A stretch of DNA of 25,222 nucleotides from JBJSXF01 sp046086225 (GTDB lineage Bacteria > Actinomycetota > Acidimicrobiia > IMCC26256 > PALSA-610): the NCBI GenBank assembly GCA_046086225.1, contig JBJSXF010000114.1, positions 1 to 25,222 of the forward strand, read 5' to 3'. Below the pieces are notes generated by a model. The model did not search any database and was not told the origin of the DNA. It saw only the letters and a program-made list of their open reading frames with translations. This document shows positions 6,730 through 16,000 of the stretch, one piece after another. How positions within the stretch are numbered: the first letter of the stretch is position 1; the number at the start of each line of letters is the position of its first letter. Both the position numbers and the translations under genes were made by a program.

Positions 6730-7503
6730 TCAGCCCTCGCCGGTGAAGCGCGCCATCAGCGCCTGCAGCGCCGCGTCCGTTCCCGCCTGGGGGAGCGACG
6801 CGCCGCCGTCGACGACGATCGTCTGACCGGTGACGTACGCCGCGGCGTCGGAGGCGAGGAAGCAGATCACCGCCGCGACCTCGGCCGCCTCGCCGATGCG
6901 ACCGAGGGGCAGCGCGTCGGCGATCGGCGCGAAGGCCTCGGGCACCTGGTCCCAGATCGCGGTGAGCGGCGTGCGGATGTGCCCGGGCGCAACGCAGTTG
7001 ACCCGCACCGCGGGCCCGTACTCGAGCGCGGCGCTGCGGGTGAGCGCGATGACACCGGCCTTGGGGGCCGAGTAGGCCGCCTCGTTGCGGGTCGGCATGA
7101 GCCCCGACAGCGACGCGTTGTTGACGATCACGCCCCGACCGGCTTCGGTCATGATCGGCAGCGCGGCCCGCATGCCGTTCCACGTGCCAGTCAGGTTGAC
7201 GTCGACGATGCGGTGGAAGAGACGATCGTCGACGGTGTGCAACGGCCGCAGATCGCCGAGACCGGCGTTGTTCACGAGCACGTCGAGACCGCCGGTCGCG
7301 GCGACGAAAGCCCCGATCGCGTCGGTGACCGCATCCGGCTCGCGCACGTCGACCTCGTAGCCGTGAGCGGCGAGAGGATGGCCGCCCGCCCGGTCGATCA
7401 CCCCGACGGTGGCACCCTCGGCGACGAGCTGCTCGACCACTGCGGCGCCGATGCCCGACGCGCCCCCGGTCACCAGCGCCGTGCGTCCCGCGAATCCAGC
7501 CAT
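6730..7503 (-). CDS. Short-chain dehydrogenase/reductase (SDR)
   Basis: 257 residues from ATG 7503, preceded by GGGAGAGG at 7509-7516 with 5-base spacing (a GTG two codons upstream is less well placed). Classical SDR landmarks: TGGASGIG (12-19) for the cofactor, D37 at the end of strand 2 (suggesting NAD+ over NADP+), NNAG (78-81), catalytic S131, Y144 and K148 in YSAPK, then the usual PGHIRTPL and VTGQTIVVDGG ending. It is a soluble NAD(H)-dependent alcohol/ketone oxidoreductase; the substrate is unknown. It is transcribed away from the 2-hydroxyacid dehydrogenase, with TACCCT (7531-7536, minus) as a likely -10 giving a short leader. Its 3' end faces the sigma-factor gene across a shared hairpin. 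Confidence 0.9.
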   Translation of the reverse strand: MAGFAGRTALVTGGASGIGAAVVEQLVAEGATVGVIDRAGGHPLAAHGYEVDVREPDAVTDAIGAFVAATGGLDVLVNNAGLGDLRPLHTVDDRLFHRIVDVNLTGTWNGMRAALPIMTEAGRGVIVNNASLSGLMPTRNEAAYSAPKAGVIALTRSAALEYGPAVRVNCVAPGHIRTPLTAIWDQVPEAFAPIADALPLGRIGEAAEVAAVICFLASDAAAYVTGQTIVVDGGASLPQAGTDAALQALMARFTGEG

Positions 7504-7585
7504 GGCCACCTCTCCCGTCGCTCGGCGGCGAGGGTAGCGGTCGCACCCGCACCGTCCTCCCGCCGAACCGGCGACGACGCGCCCC

Positions 7586-7591
7586 TACGAT
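7586..7591 (+). promoter_or_regulatory. -10 box (TACGAT) of the 2-hydroxyacid dehydrogenase gene
   Basis: TACGAT, then 7 bases, then GTG 7599: leaderless layout with no recognisable -35. It is paired with a divergent TACCCT box (7531-7536, minus) for the SDR gene. Confidence 0.5.
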
Positions 7592-7598
7592 CCCCGCC

Positions 7599-8546
7599 GT
7601 GGCCCGCATCCTCGTCACCCGTCGGCTCCCCGACGGCGGGCTCGGACCCCTGGCCGGTCACGAGATCGTCGGTCCCCACGTCGACGACCGTCCCCTCACC
7701 CCAACCGAGCTCGCGGAGCAGGTCGGGAGCTGCGATGCCGTTGTCTGCCTGCTCACCGATCGGATCGACGCCGCGATCATCGCCGCGGGCGCCGCCGGCG
7801 GTCGGTTGCGGGTGATCGCGAACGTCGCCGTCGGCTACGACAACATCGACGTCGCCGCAGCCCGGGACCACGGGATCGCCGTGTGCAACACGCCGGGCGT
7901 GCTCGACGAGACCACCGCCGACCTCGCCTTCGGCCTGATCCTCGCCGCGGCCCGGCTCGCTTCGACCGCCGAGGCCGATCTCCGGGCCGGCCGGTGGAGC
8001 GGCTGGCGGATCACCGAGTACCTCGGTTACGACGTGCACGGCGCCGCCCTCGGCCTCGTCGGCTACGGGCGCATCGGCCGGGCGGTGGCCCGTCGGGCCG
8101 CCGGATTCTCGATGACCGTGCGCCACCACACCCGTCGGGACACCGGCGAGCCGGGCTGGGTGGCCGACCTCGACGAACTCCTCGCCACGTCCGACATCGT
8201 CTCCCTGCACGTGCCCGGCGGAGCGGGGACGCACCACCTGATCGACGCCCGGCGCATCGGATTGCTGCGCCCGACCGCAGTGCTCGTCAACACGGCGCGC
8301 GGGCCGGTGGTCGACGAGGCCGCGCTCGCCGAGGCGCTCCACGCGGGTCGACTCTTCGCCGCCGGACTCGACGTGTACGAACGTGAGCCCGAGATCCACC
8401 CCCGGCTCCTCACTGCGCCGCGGACCGTGCTCTGGCCGCACCTCGGTTCGGCGTCGCACGCGACCCGACTGCGCATGGCGACGACGGCGACCGCTGCGGT
8501 CGCCGAGATCCTCGCGGGCCGCACACCGACCAACGTCGTGCCCTGA
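7599..8546 (+). CDS. D-2-hydroxyacid dehydrogenase (glyoxylate/hydroxypyruvate reductase-like)
   Basis: 315 residues from GTG 7599. The family's two-domain layout is intact: the N-terminal catalytic half ends in VGYDNIDVAAA and NTPGVLDETTADLAFGLILAAAR. The NAD(P) domain has GYGRIG (155-160), and the C-terminal block has NTARG (catalytic R234), AGLDVYEREPE (catalytic E263) and WPHLGSAS (catalytic H281). The DETTADLAFGLIL wording is typical of glyoxylate reductases (GhrB type), so reduction of glyoxylate or hydroxypyruvate is the best guess, with other 2-ketoacids possible. R179-R180, near the end of the second Rossmann strand, hints at NADPH but is not decisive. Probably leaderless and transcribed alone, ending 44 bases before the next gene, which has its own -10 box. 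Confidence 0.9.
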   Translation: MARILVTRRLPDGGLGPLAGHEIVGPHVDDRPLTPTELAEQVGSCDAVVCLLTDRIDAAIIAAGAAGGRLRVIANVAVGYDNIDVAAARDHGIAVCNTPGVLDETTADLAFGLILAAARLASTAEADLRAGRWSGWRITEYLGYDVHGAALGLVGYGRIGRAVARRAAGFSMTVRHHTRRDTGEPGWVADLDELLATSDIVSLHVPGGAGTHHLIDARRIGLLRPTAVLVNTARGPVVDEAALAEALHAGRLFAAGLDVYEREPEIHPRLLTAPRTVLWPHLGSASHATRLRMATTATAAVAEILAGRTPTNVVP

Positions 8547-8578
8547 TCCCGGATGAGCGAACGCGCCGTGCCGCTGCC

Positions 8579-8584
8579 TAGCCT
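8579..8584 (+). promoter_or_regulatory. -10 box (TAGCCT) of the nitrobindin-like gene
   Basis: TAGCCT, then 6 bases, then ATG 8591: leaderless layout with no Shine-Dalgarno and no clear -35. Confidence 0.5.
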
Positions 8585-8590
8585 GGACTC

Positions 8591-9148
8591 ATGGCCGAAC
8601 ACGACGCATGGGGACCTCTCGCTGCACTGATCGGCGAGTGGGAAGGTGAGGGCGGGCTCGACGTCTCGTTCCACAACGTCGAGGGGAGCGTCGGCGAGAC
8701 GCCCTACCGCGAGAAGATCACGATGAAGCCCTTCGGGCCGGTCGACAACGGCACCCAGCACCTCTACGGCCTCGACTACCGCATGGCCGCGTGGCGCGAG
8801 GGCGAGGAGGACCCGTTCCACACCGAGATCGGATACTGGCTCTGGGACGCCGACGCCGGTCAGGTGATGCGCTGCTTCATGGTGCCGCGCGGCTCCACCG
8901 TCCTGGCCGGCGGTGACGCGAACCCGGGGGACACGGCGTTCACGATGACCGCCACCGTCGGGAGCGAGGAGTACGGCATCCTCTCCAACCGCTACCTGGC
9001 GGCCAAGGCCCGGACCCGGGAATACACGTGCACGGTGACGGTCGCGGACGCCGACACCTGGTCGTACGAGGAGTGCACCACCTACGACCACGCCATCGGT
9101 GGCACGATCGCCCACACCGACCGGAACACCCTGCGTCGGGTCGGCTGA
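8591..9148 (+). CDS. Heme-binding beta-barrel (nitrobindin/FABP-like) protein
   Basis: 185 residues, soluble, no signal peptide. The N-terminus GPLAALIGEWEGEG matches the nitrobindin/THAP4-like opening (PL...G.W.G.G), and the middle FHTEIGYWLWD matches the family's (L)H.E.GYWR block. Alternating hydrophobic strands fill the rest, as in a ten-stranded calycin-like barrel, and a His lies near the C-terminus (AHTDRNTLRRV), where nitrobindins carry the heme ligand. Known relatives bind ferric heme and react with NO or peroxynitrite. Function here is inferred from weak similarity; a lipid-binding FABP-like role is possible. Probable leaderless mRNA, ended by a good terminator at 9167. Confidence 0.6.
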   Translation: MAEHDAWGPLAALIGEWEGEGGLDVSFHNVEGSVGETPYREKITMKPFGPVDNGTQHLYGLDYRMAAWREGEEDPFHTEIGYWLWDADAGQVMRCFMVPRGSTVLAGGDANPGDTAFTMTATVGSEEYGILSNRYLAAKARTREYTCTVTVADADTWSYEECTTYDHAIGGTIAHTDRNTLRRVG

Positions 9149-9166
9149 TCCGGGCCCGGTCCTCCC

Positions 9167-9189
9167 GGCCGGGGACTTCCGGCCCTTTT
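9167..9189 (+). terminator. Rho-independent terminator
   Basis: A 6-bp GC stem (GGCCGG/CCGGCC, loop GGACTT) is followed by CTTTT. It lies 18 bases after the nitrobindin-like stop. It is the only hairpin in the window with a T-run. Confidence 0.55.
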
Positions 9190-9220
9190 CCGGGTGCGTA
9201 CGAGCGGGCAGACTGACGGC

Positions 9221-10657
9221 ATGATCGGGCTGGTTCTCATCGTCGTCGTGATCGCCGTCGCGGTGGTCCTCGTCAATCGCAACCGGGAGCACGCGGGCGC
9301 GGCCGCCCACGGTGACGGAGTCGCCGCGCCCGCCACCCCGGCGTCGCGGATCCCGGTGTTCGCCGAGGCGATCGGCTACATCGGCGGTTGGCTCGCCCTG
9401 GGCGGGATCCTCGTGGTGCTCGGCAACTCGTGGACCGATCTCTCCGAGGCGGTCCGCCTCGCCATCAGCGGGCTGGGCGCCGCCGTGCTGCTCGGAGCAG
9501 GAGCCGCGATCCCGGCCGAGCACGATCCCGCATTCGCCCGCCTCCGCGGCGTCGTGTGGCTCGCGGCGACCGCCGCGACCGCCGTGCTGGCCGGAGTGCT
9601 CGTCGCCGACGTCATCGAGGCGTCCCAGGGGCAGACGATCGCGTTCGCCTGCGCCGCCGCCGTCGCCGTCGAGAGCGCGCTGCTCTGGCGAGGCCGACCC
9701 GACCTGCCCCTCCAGCAGCTCACCGCCCTCGCCGCGAGCGCGGTCGCGGTCGGCACCTTCGTCAGCCAGTGGACCGAAGCCGGGCCGGCCGGGGTGCCGG
9801 TGTGGCTCACCGGCGTCGCGTTCATCACCCTCGGGCTGCGGCGGATCCTGCGGGCCAACCCGTTCGTGACCGTCGGGCTCGGGGCCCTCACCGCGTCGAT
9901 CGGCGCCTCGATGACCGTCGACACCCGACTCGGGATCGGCCTGCTCTTCATCGTGGCGACGGGGAGCGCGCTGCTCACCCTCGCCGTCGTGCCCGGAGTG
10001 GGCGCCGACCGCACCGAGCAGGCGGTGCTCGGCATCGTCGGCGGATTCACGCTGCTGATCTCGCTGCCCCAGACCCTCGGCCACTTCGCCCGGGACGCCG
10101 GGGTGATCACCGGCGCGATCGTCTGGTTGGTCGGCGCCGCCCTCATTGCGCTCGGCGCGAGCCACCGGGTGCGGGGCGGGGCGTTCGTGGAAGCCCTCGG
10201 GGCCCTGGCCACCATCGGCGGGGCCGCCCTGACCGGCGTGCAGTGGCCGGGCGGCGCGCCGCTGCTCGGCATCGCCTCGGCGGTCGGGCTCATCGCCCTC
10301 GGCACGCGCCCGGGTCGTGTGCTCCTCTCGGCCTTCGGCTCGCTCGGCCTGCTCGTCAACGTGCCCTGGGCGATCGCCTGGTTCTTCCCGGGTGAAGGTC
10401 GGGCCCCGCTGCTCATCTCGGTGAGCGGGCTGTTGCTCGTGGGCATCGCGCTGTTCCTCGCCCGTTCGGGCTCGCGCTGGCGCCGAGAGCCCGACGGCGA
10501 GCCGGTGACGACCCCGGCGCCGACTCCGCCGACGGGCGACGGACCGGCCGGGGCGAACGGACCGACGGCCGACCGCGGGGCGACTCCCCCATCCGACGGG
10601 GACCGCGAGCGGCGACCCACCGCGCCCGGACCCACTGCATCCCGACCCGCGGGCTGA
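9221..10657 (+). CDS. Polytopic membrane protein, uncharacterised (DUF2157-like)
   Basis: 478 residues from ATG 9221 (a GTG at 9194 in frame is less likely, since the hydrophobic segment starts directly after the ATG). The first helix MIGLVLIVVVIAVAVVLV is followed by a short polar stretch, then some eleven or more further hydrophobic segments to about residue 420. Wording such as IGYIGGWLALGGILVVLG recalls DUF2157-type multi-helix proteins, but I do not recognise a specific family. The last 60 residues are a Pro/Thr/Gly/Asp-rich tail likely to be disordered. No catalytic motif was seen. The gene stands alone: a terminator lies upstream and the tRNA-Ser gene points at it from downstream. A CAGACT box 6 bases before the ATG is a weak promoter candidate. 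Confidence 0.7.
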   Translation: MIGLVLIVVVIAVAVVLVNRNREHAGAAAHGDGVAAPATPASRIPVFAEAIGYIGGWLALGGILVVLGNSWTDLSEAVRLAISGLGAAVLLGAGAAIPAEHDPAFARLRGVVWLAATAATAVLAGVLVADVIEASQGQTIAFACAAAVAVESALLWRGRPDLPLQQLTALAASAVAVGTFVSQWTEAGPAGVPVWLTGVAFITLGLRRILRANPFVTVGLGALTASIGASMTVDTRLGIGLLFIVATGSALLTLAVVPGVGADRTEQAVLGIVGGFTLLISLPQTLGHFARDAGVITGAIVWLVGAALIALGASHRVRGGAFVEALGALATIGGAALTGVQWPGGAPLLGIASAVGLIALGTRPGRVLLSAFGSLGLLVNVPWAIAWFFPGEGRAPLLISVSGLLLVGIALFLARSGSRWRREPDGEPVTTPAPTPPTGDGPAGANGPTADRGATPPSDGDRERRPTAPGPTASRPAG

Positions 10658-10705
10658 CCTCACCCCCGGACCACGTCGTCGCCGAGCGACCGGGGCGGGG
10701 AGGAT

Positions 10706-10798
10706 TGGCGGAGGGCGAGGGATTTGAACCCTCGAGGGGGCTTATCGCCCCCTACTCGCTTAGCAGGCGAGCACCTTCGGCCACTCGGTCAGCCCTCC
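10706..10798 (-). tRNA. tRNA-Ser (anticodon GCT), CCA encoded
   Basis: A 93-nt class II tRNA on the minus strand with a long variable arm (GGGGGC/GCCCCC). The acceptor stem GGAGGGC/GCCCTCC pairs fully, the discriminator is G, and CCA is encoded at 10708-10706. The anticodon stem CTCGC/GCGAG encloses CTGCTAA, so the anticodon is GCT, reading AGU/AGC. Nucleotides 1-10 overlap the last codons and the stop of the upstream methyltransferase gene on the same strand (TGA is tRNA positions 8-10). Confidence 0.97.
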
Positions 10799-11442
10799 GG
10801 AGAATCGGGAGCATACCGGCCGGGTACCCGGGCCCGGCCGAGGTACATCGACCCGAAGACGGCCGGGCCGTCCAGCCGGAAACGCCGTAGCTCCGTGATC
10901 TCGAAGCCGGCCGCGGTGACGATCGCGTCGATCGGCCGGTCGAGGTGACAGCCCCCGGCGACCCGGCGCTGCAGCGGGGTGAGCCGCCGCTGACGCCGCA
11001 CCGTCGTCGGGTCCTCCGCCCGCCCGTGCTCGGCGAAGTGGAGTTCGGCCCCGGGCTTCAGCACCCGCCGCACCTCGGCGAGAGCCGCGCCCACATCGGG
11101 GATGGTGCACAGGGTCATCGTCGAGAGCGCGGCATCGAAGCGGCCGTCGGGGAGCGGGAGCCGGACCCCGTCGAGCGCCACGGTGAAGACGGGCAGCGTG
11201 CACACGCGCACCCGGGCCGTCGCCAGTCGCCGCGCGCCGTCGGATGGCTCGACCGCCCAGACCCCGGTGACCGCATCGGGCAGATGCGGGAGGTTGGGTC
11301 CCGAGCCGAAGCCGAGCTCGAGCACATCGCCCCGCAGACCGGCACATACCTCGGCCCGCACCCGGGCGAACTCGCCGGTGCCGAGCACCGTGTCGATGAT
11401 CCGCGGGAGCGCCCGCTCCTCCCACCAACTCCTGCCGGTCAC
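10789..11442 (-). CDS. SAM-dependent methyltransferase, METTL7-like
   Basis: 217 residues from GTG 11442, which overlaps the stop of the alpha-glucosidase gene (GTGA), so the two are coupled. Class I motifs: VLELGFGSGPNL (motif I), AVEPSDGARR (acidic residue after strand 2), LPLPDGRFDAALSTMTLCTI (motif post-II) and VLKPGAELHFAEHG. The run TLCTI...EVRRVLKPG..LHFAEHG...GCHLDR resembles the METTL7/TMT1 family (thiol methyltransferases in animals), including its GC-L-R block. A small-molecule thiol or similar substrate is possible; I cannot name it. The frame ends inside the tRNA-Ser gene: the last codons GAG GGC TGA are also tRNA bases 2-10. No membrane segment was seen. Confidence 0.75.
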   Translation of the reverse strand: MTGRSWWEERALPRIIDTVLGTGEFARVRAEVCAGLRGDVLELGFGSGPNLPHLPDAVTGVWAVEPSDGARRLATARVRVCTLPVFTVALDGVRLPLPDGRFDAALSTMTLCTIPDVGAALAEVRRVLKPGAELHFAEHGRAEDPTTVRRQRRLTPLQRRVAGGCHLDRPIDAIVTAAGFEITELRRFRLDGPAVFGSMYLGRARVPGRYAPDSPEG

Positions 11443-13061
11443 GCCTCGGCGACCACGATCGCCGCACCCCACGGACCGAGGCGCAGCAGACCGTCGACCG
11501 GCTCGCCGTCACGCGAGCGGTCGGTCGCAATCGCGATCCGGCCCGATGCCGGAACCTCGACCACCTCGTCGGAGAGGTTGCAGGCGACGATCGTGCGCTC
11601 ACCCCGCGCCCAGACCCACGCCCGGTCGTCGGAACCCGGGAGCGTGCGGTAGGCCCCCGACCGCAGATCGGGGGACGCCGTCCGCAAGGCGATGAGGTCG
11701 CGGGTGAGATGGAGCACCGAGCCGGGATCGGCTCGCTGATCGGCGACGTTGCATGCGGCGGGATCGCCGTACGGGAGCCACGGCTCGACCCCGGCCGGAG
11801 CGAAGCCGCCGCCCGCACCCGGCTCCCAGTGCATCGGAGTGCGCTCGGCGTCCCGCCCGAGGCGGGGGCCGTGGAAATGTCCGACCGGATCGAGCATGCG
11901 GTCGTCGGGCACCACCGTGTCGGGCATCCCGATCTCGTCGCCGTAGTAGAGAACCGGGGTGCCCCGGAGGCCGAGCAGCATCACCAACGCCGCGCGTACC
12001 CGGATCGGATCGTCGGCGCACCACCGGGTGGGGAACCGGTGGTTGTCGTGGTTGCCGACCGTCCACACGGGACGGGCCCCGGGCGGGAGGTGCCGTTCGG
12101 CCGTCTCGACCACTTCCCGCAGATCGGCCGCCCGCAGATCGGAATGCAGGAGCGCGAAGTCGAAGGCGAGGTTGAGTTCGTCGTCGTCACCGTAGAACGC
12201 GGCGATCTCCGACGGGTCGAACACGTAGGTCTCCCCGAGGAGGATGCGGTGCGGGGCGTAATCGTCGGCGATCGCCCGCCACCGGCGGAGCACGTCGTGG
12301 AGCTCGGGTCGGCACGAGTTGTAGACGCTGCGCTGGCCGCGCATGCGCACCCACCAGTGATCATCGGGTTCGCACGGCGGGTTGTCGCGCAGCTCCCGGT
12401 CCTTCACCACCGCGTGGCAGACGTCGATCCGGAACCCGGCGACGCCGCGGTCGAACCAGAAGCGCAGGACCGCATCGAACGCGTCGCGCACGCCTTCGTT
12501 CCACCAGTTGAGATCGGGCTGCGAGGAGAGGAACTGGTTCAGGTAGTACTGCCCCGAGGCCTCGTCGAGCGTCCACGCCGGCTGCCGCGGATCGAACTGG
12601 TTCACCCAGTTATTCGGCGGCCCGCCGTCGGGCGCGGGATCGGCCCAGACGTACCAATCGCGATGCTCGGCGTCGCGGCCAGAACGCGCGTCGACGAACC
12701 ACGGATGGAGGTCACTCGAATGGTTGGGCACGAGATCGAGGAGCACCCGGATGCCCCGGGCGGCGGCCTCGGCGATGAGTTCCTCGGCATCGGCGATCGT
12801 GCCGAGGGCCGGGTCGACGTCGCAGTAGTCGGCGACGTCGTAACCCCAGTCGCGGTTGGGTGACACCGTGATCGGCGACAGCCAGATGCCCTCGACGCCG
12901 AGCCAGGCGAGATGGTCGAGTCGGCTCGTGATCCCGCGGAGATCACCGATGCCGTCACCGTTCGCGTCCATGTAGGAACGCGGGTAGATCTGGTAGAGGA
13001 CGCCGTCACGCCACCAGGTGCGTCCCGGCGACTCGGCGGGCATCACTGACTCGGCGGTCAC
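11439..13061 (-). CDS. GH13 alpha-glucosidase (oligo-1,6-glucosidase type)
   Basis: 540 residues from GTG 13061, 7 bases after a TAGCGT box; GTG 13046 and ATG 13043 are alternatives. All four GH13 regions are present: I, DLVPNHSSDLHPWF (109-122); II, GFRIDVCH (209-216) with nucleophile D213; III, LLGETYV with acid/base E277; IV, VGNHDNHR with D339. The opening WWRDGVLYQIYPRSYMDANGDGIGDL is typical of the GH13 oligo-1,6-glucosidase/alpha-glucosidase subfamilies, which release glucose from the non-reducing end of short alpha-glucans or sucrose. There is no signal peptide, so it acts in the cytoplasm. It lies 17 bases after the fused ABC exporter and overlaps the methyltransferase by 4 bases. 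A trehalose-synthase role is less likely because the C-terminal kinase-like domain is absent. Confidence 0.92.
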   Translation of the reverse strand: MTAESVMPAESPGRTWWRDGVLYQIYPRSYMDANGDGIGDLRGITSRLDHLAWLGVEGIWLSPITVSPNRDWGYDVADYCDVDPALGTIADAEELIAEAAARGIRVLLDLVPNHSSDLHPWFVDARSGRDAEHRDWYVWADPAPDGGPPNNWVNQFDPRQPAWTLDEASGQYYLNQFLSSQPDLNWWNEGVRDAFDAVLRFWFDRGVAGFRIDVCHAVVKDRELRDNPPCEPDDHWWVRMRGQRSVYNSCRPELHDVLRRWRAIADDYAPHRILLGETYVFDPSEIAAFYGDDDELNLAFDFALLHSDLRAADLREVVETAERHLPPGARPVWTVGNHDNHRFPTRWCADDPIRVRAALVMLLGLRGTPVLYYGDEIGMPDTVVPDDRMLDPVGHFHGPRLGRDAERTPMHWEPGAGGGFAPAGVEPWLPYGDPAACNVADQRADPGSVLHLTRDLIALRTASPDLRSGAYRTLPGSDDRAWVWARGERTIVACNLSDEVVEVPASGRIAIATDRSRDGEPVDGLLRLGPWGAAIVVAEA

Positions 13062-13068
13062 GGCGCGA

Positions 13069-13074
13069 ACGCTA
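13069..13074 (-). promoter_or_regulatory. -10 box (TAGCGT) of the alpha-glucosidase gene
   Basis: On the minus strand TAGCGT, then 7 bases, then GTG 13061. It sits in the 17-base gap after the ABC exporter stop and suggests an internal, leaderless promoter for glucosidase and methyltransferase. Confidence 0.45.
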
Positions 13075-13078
13075 CCGG

Positions 13079-16000
13079 TCAGGCTGCGCCCGCCGTTGCG
13101 CCGGTGGCGAGCGCCCAGAGTCGGGCGTAGGCGCCACCGAGCGCGAGGAGTTCGGCGTGGCTCCCCTGCTCCGCGACCCGACCGTCGTCGATGACCACGA
13201 TCCGGTCGGCGAGACGCGCGGTCTGGAGCCGGTGCGCGATGAGGATCGTGGTCCGTCCGCGTGCGGCGACCCCCATCGCCGCCTGCACCCGCGCCTCCGT
13301 GCGCAGGTCGAGGTTGGAGGTCGCCTCGTCGAGCAGCAGGATCGCCGGGTCGACGAGGTGAGCGCGGGCCAGTGCGATGAGCTGGCGCTGACCGGCGGAG
13401 AGCGAACGGCCCCGCTCGCTCACCCACTGGAGGTAGCCACCCGGGAGCGCGGCGACGAAGTCGTGCGCGCCCACGGCCCGCGCCGCGGCCTCAACCTCGG
13501 CGTCGGTCGCGTCGGGTCGGGCGTAGGCGATGTTGTCGCGCACCGTGCCCGAGAAGAGGAACGGCTCCTGGGGGACGATCCCGAGCTGCCGGTGGTAGCC
13601 GATCGGATCGAGCCGACCGAGGGGCACTCCGTCGACGAGCACGGTTCCCGCCGTCGGGTCGTGGAAGCGAGCGAGCAGCTTGAGCACGGTCGACTTCCCG
13701 GCCCCGGTTTCGCCCACCAGCGCCACCGTCTCCCCCGCGCCGATCCGCAGATCGATACCGCGCAAGGCATCGTCGACCGCCGCGCGGTAGCGGAACCGCA
13801 CCGACCGCAGCTCGATGTCACCCGCGATGCGATCGACGGGCTGCGGATCGACTGCCTCGGGAACCGACGTCGGCGTCGCGAGCAACTCGGTGATCCGTCC
13901 GACCGCGACCTTCGCCTGCTGGTAGGCGTCGAAGACCTGCGAGAGCTGCTGGATCGGCGCGAAGAACAGCCCGAGGAACAACAGGAAGGGGACGAGATCG
14001 ACGGGCGCCAGCGCGCCGCTCGCCACCAGCGCGCTCCCCGCACCGAGCACGATCACCGACGCCACCCCCGAGAGGAAGTCGACGAACGGGAAGTAGATCG
14101 CCACGAGGCGCTGGGCCCGCACCCGGGCGTCCCGGTACCCCGCAGCGACGTCCTCGAAGCGCGCCTGGTTGCGCTCCTCGCGCACGAAGGCCTGCGAGAC
14201 GCGAACGCCCGAGAGCCCCTCCTGGAGATCGGCGTTCACCGCCGCGATCCGCTCCCGCGCCTGCTCGTACGCACGGGAGGAGCGGGACCGGAACCACACC
14301 GTTGCCAGCACGAGCGGCGGCAGCACGGCCGCGGTGCAGGCTGCGAGGCGCGGGTCGATGAGCACCAGCCCGATCCCGACGCCGACGAAGGTGACGAGGT
14401 TCACCAGGGCGTTGACCAGCCCGGTCTGCAGCAGCTGCGAGAGCGCGTCGATGTCGGTCGTCATGCGGGTCATGATCCGACCCGCCATCTCGTGCTCGTA
14501 GTAGTCGATCCCGAGCCGCTGCAGATGCGCGAACACCTTGATGCGCAGGGCGTGGAGCAACCGCTCCGACACCCGGCCGAGGACCCGGGCCGCCGCCCCC
14601 ATCAGCCACCAGTCGACGAGCACGATCACCAGGTAGATCGCCACGACCGCCCAGAGGCGACGGGCGCCGTAGGTCGAGACGTCGATGCCCGCCCGGACGA
14701 GGAACGGGCCGGCCAACGTGCAGGCGGCGTCGAGCGCCACGAGGAAGAGCCCGAACGCCAGGGGCCGCCGGGCCCGCCGGACGAAGCGCAGGAAGGAGAA
14801 GTCGGGATCGGCGGCGGCCTCGGCCCGGACGTCGACTGCCGGCACCGCCGCTGCGGGCGGGAGGGCCTCCACCCGGGCGAGGAGCTCGGGCGTGGCCTCG
14901 AGCGTGGCGCCGACGCCCCCCATCCATCCCCCCGGGCCCCCCGCGCCGCCGGGTGCTCGGATCGCGGTCGCCACGGGACGCGAGGCATCCTCGATCCGGG
15001 CCTCGCGCAGCGCGTCGGGGTCGAGTCCGCGCCACGCCGACGGGGTGATCCCGCCCACCGTCGACTCGACCGGGACCGGCGCCGGTTCGCGCCCCTCCGC
15101 GTCGTCCCCCGGCCCGGCGAGGAGCGCCCGGTAGAGCGGCAGCTCCGCCCACAGCTCGTCGTGGGTGCCCGAGCCCACGACCCGCCCGGCGTCGACGACC
15201 ACGATGCGGTCGGCGAGGGTGAGGGTCGACCGACGGTGGGCGATGAGGATCGTCGTGCGGTCGGCTGCGATGCGGCGGAGGGTGGCGTGGATCTCCTCCT
15301 CGACCCGGGCGTCGACCGCCGAGGTGGCGTCGTCGAGCAGGAGCACTCGCGGGTCGGAGATGAGCGCCCGAGCCAGGGCAACCCGCTGCCGTTGACCGCC
15401 CGACAGGGTCAGCCCGTTCTCACCGACCACCGTGTCGTAGCCGGCCGGGAGCCGGGCAATGAAGTCGTGGGCCTCGGCCGCCCGGGCCGCCGCCTCGATC
15501 TCGGCCCGCGTCGCGTCGGGTCGGCCGAACGCGATGTTCGCGGCGACCGAATCGGAGAAGAGGAACGGGTCCTCGAACACCACGCCGATCGCGCTCCGCA
15601 ACGAGGCCAGGGTCACCGACCGCACGTCGGTGCCGTCGATGCTGACCGACCCCGTGCGCACGTCGTAGAACCGGGGGAGCAGCAAGCCGACGGTCGACTT
15701 GCCCGATCCCGACGTGCCGACGAGCGCCACCGTCTCGCCCGCCGCGACCCGCAGTGAGAAGCCGTCGAGCACCGCCTCCGTCGACGAGTAGCCGAATCCG
15801 ACATCGGTGAACACGACCTCGCCCGCGGTCACCGTGATCGCCTCGGCGTCTTCGGCCTCGGTGACGAGCGGCGTGGAATCGAGCAGATCGAAGATCCGCT
15901 CGGCCCCGGCCCGGGCGAGCTGGGCCACCGCGAGGATCGCGGCCAGCTGCCGGACCGGGGGTGTGATGAGCAGCAGGTAGGTCGCGAAGGCGAGGAACGT

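Noticed and set aside
8063..10663. Open frame of 866 codons on the minus strand
   Set aside because: It lies opposite the dehydrogenase, nitrobindin-like and membrane-protein genes, is low-complexity and Arg/Gly/Asp-rich, and has no domain. Long antisense frames are expected at this GC content.
11443..11472. Earlier ATG for the METTL7-like methyltransferase
   Set aside because: It would overlap the glucosidase end by a further 30 bases; GTG 11442 gives the GTGA coupling seen elsewhere in the window.
13062..13427. Extension of the alpha-glucosidase frame upstream to 13427
   Set aside because: The added residues are antisense-like Arg/Pro-rich sequence lying over the ABC exporter's NBD2; the GH13 fold starts just after 13061.
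13157..15757. Open frame of 866 codons on the plus strand
   Set aside because: It is the antisense shadow of the fused ABC exporter; composition is Arg/Asp/His-rich without any recognisable motif.
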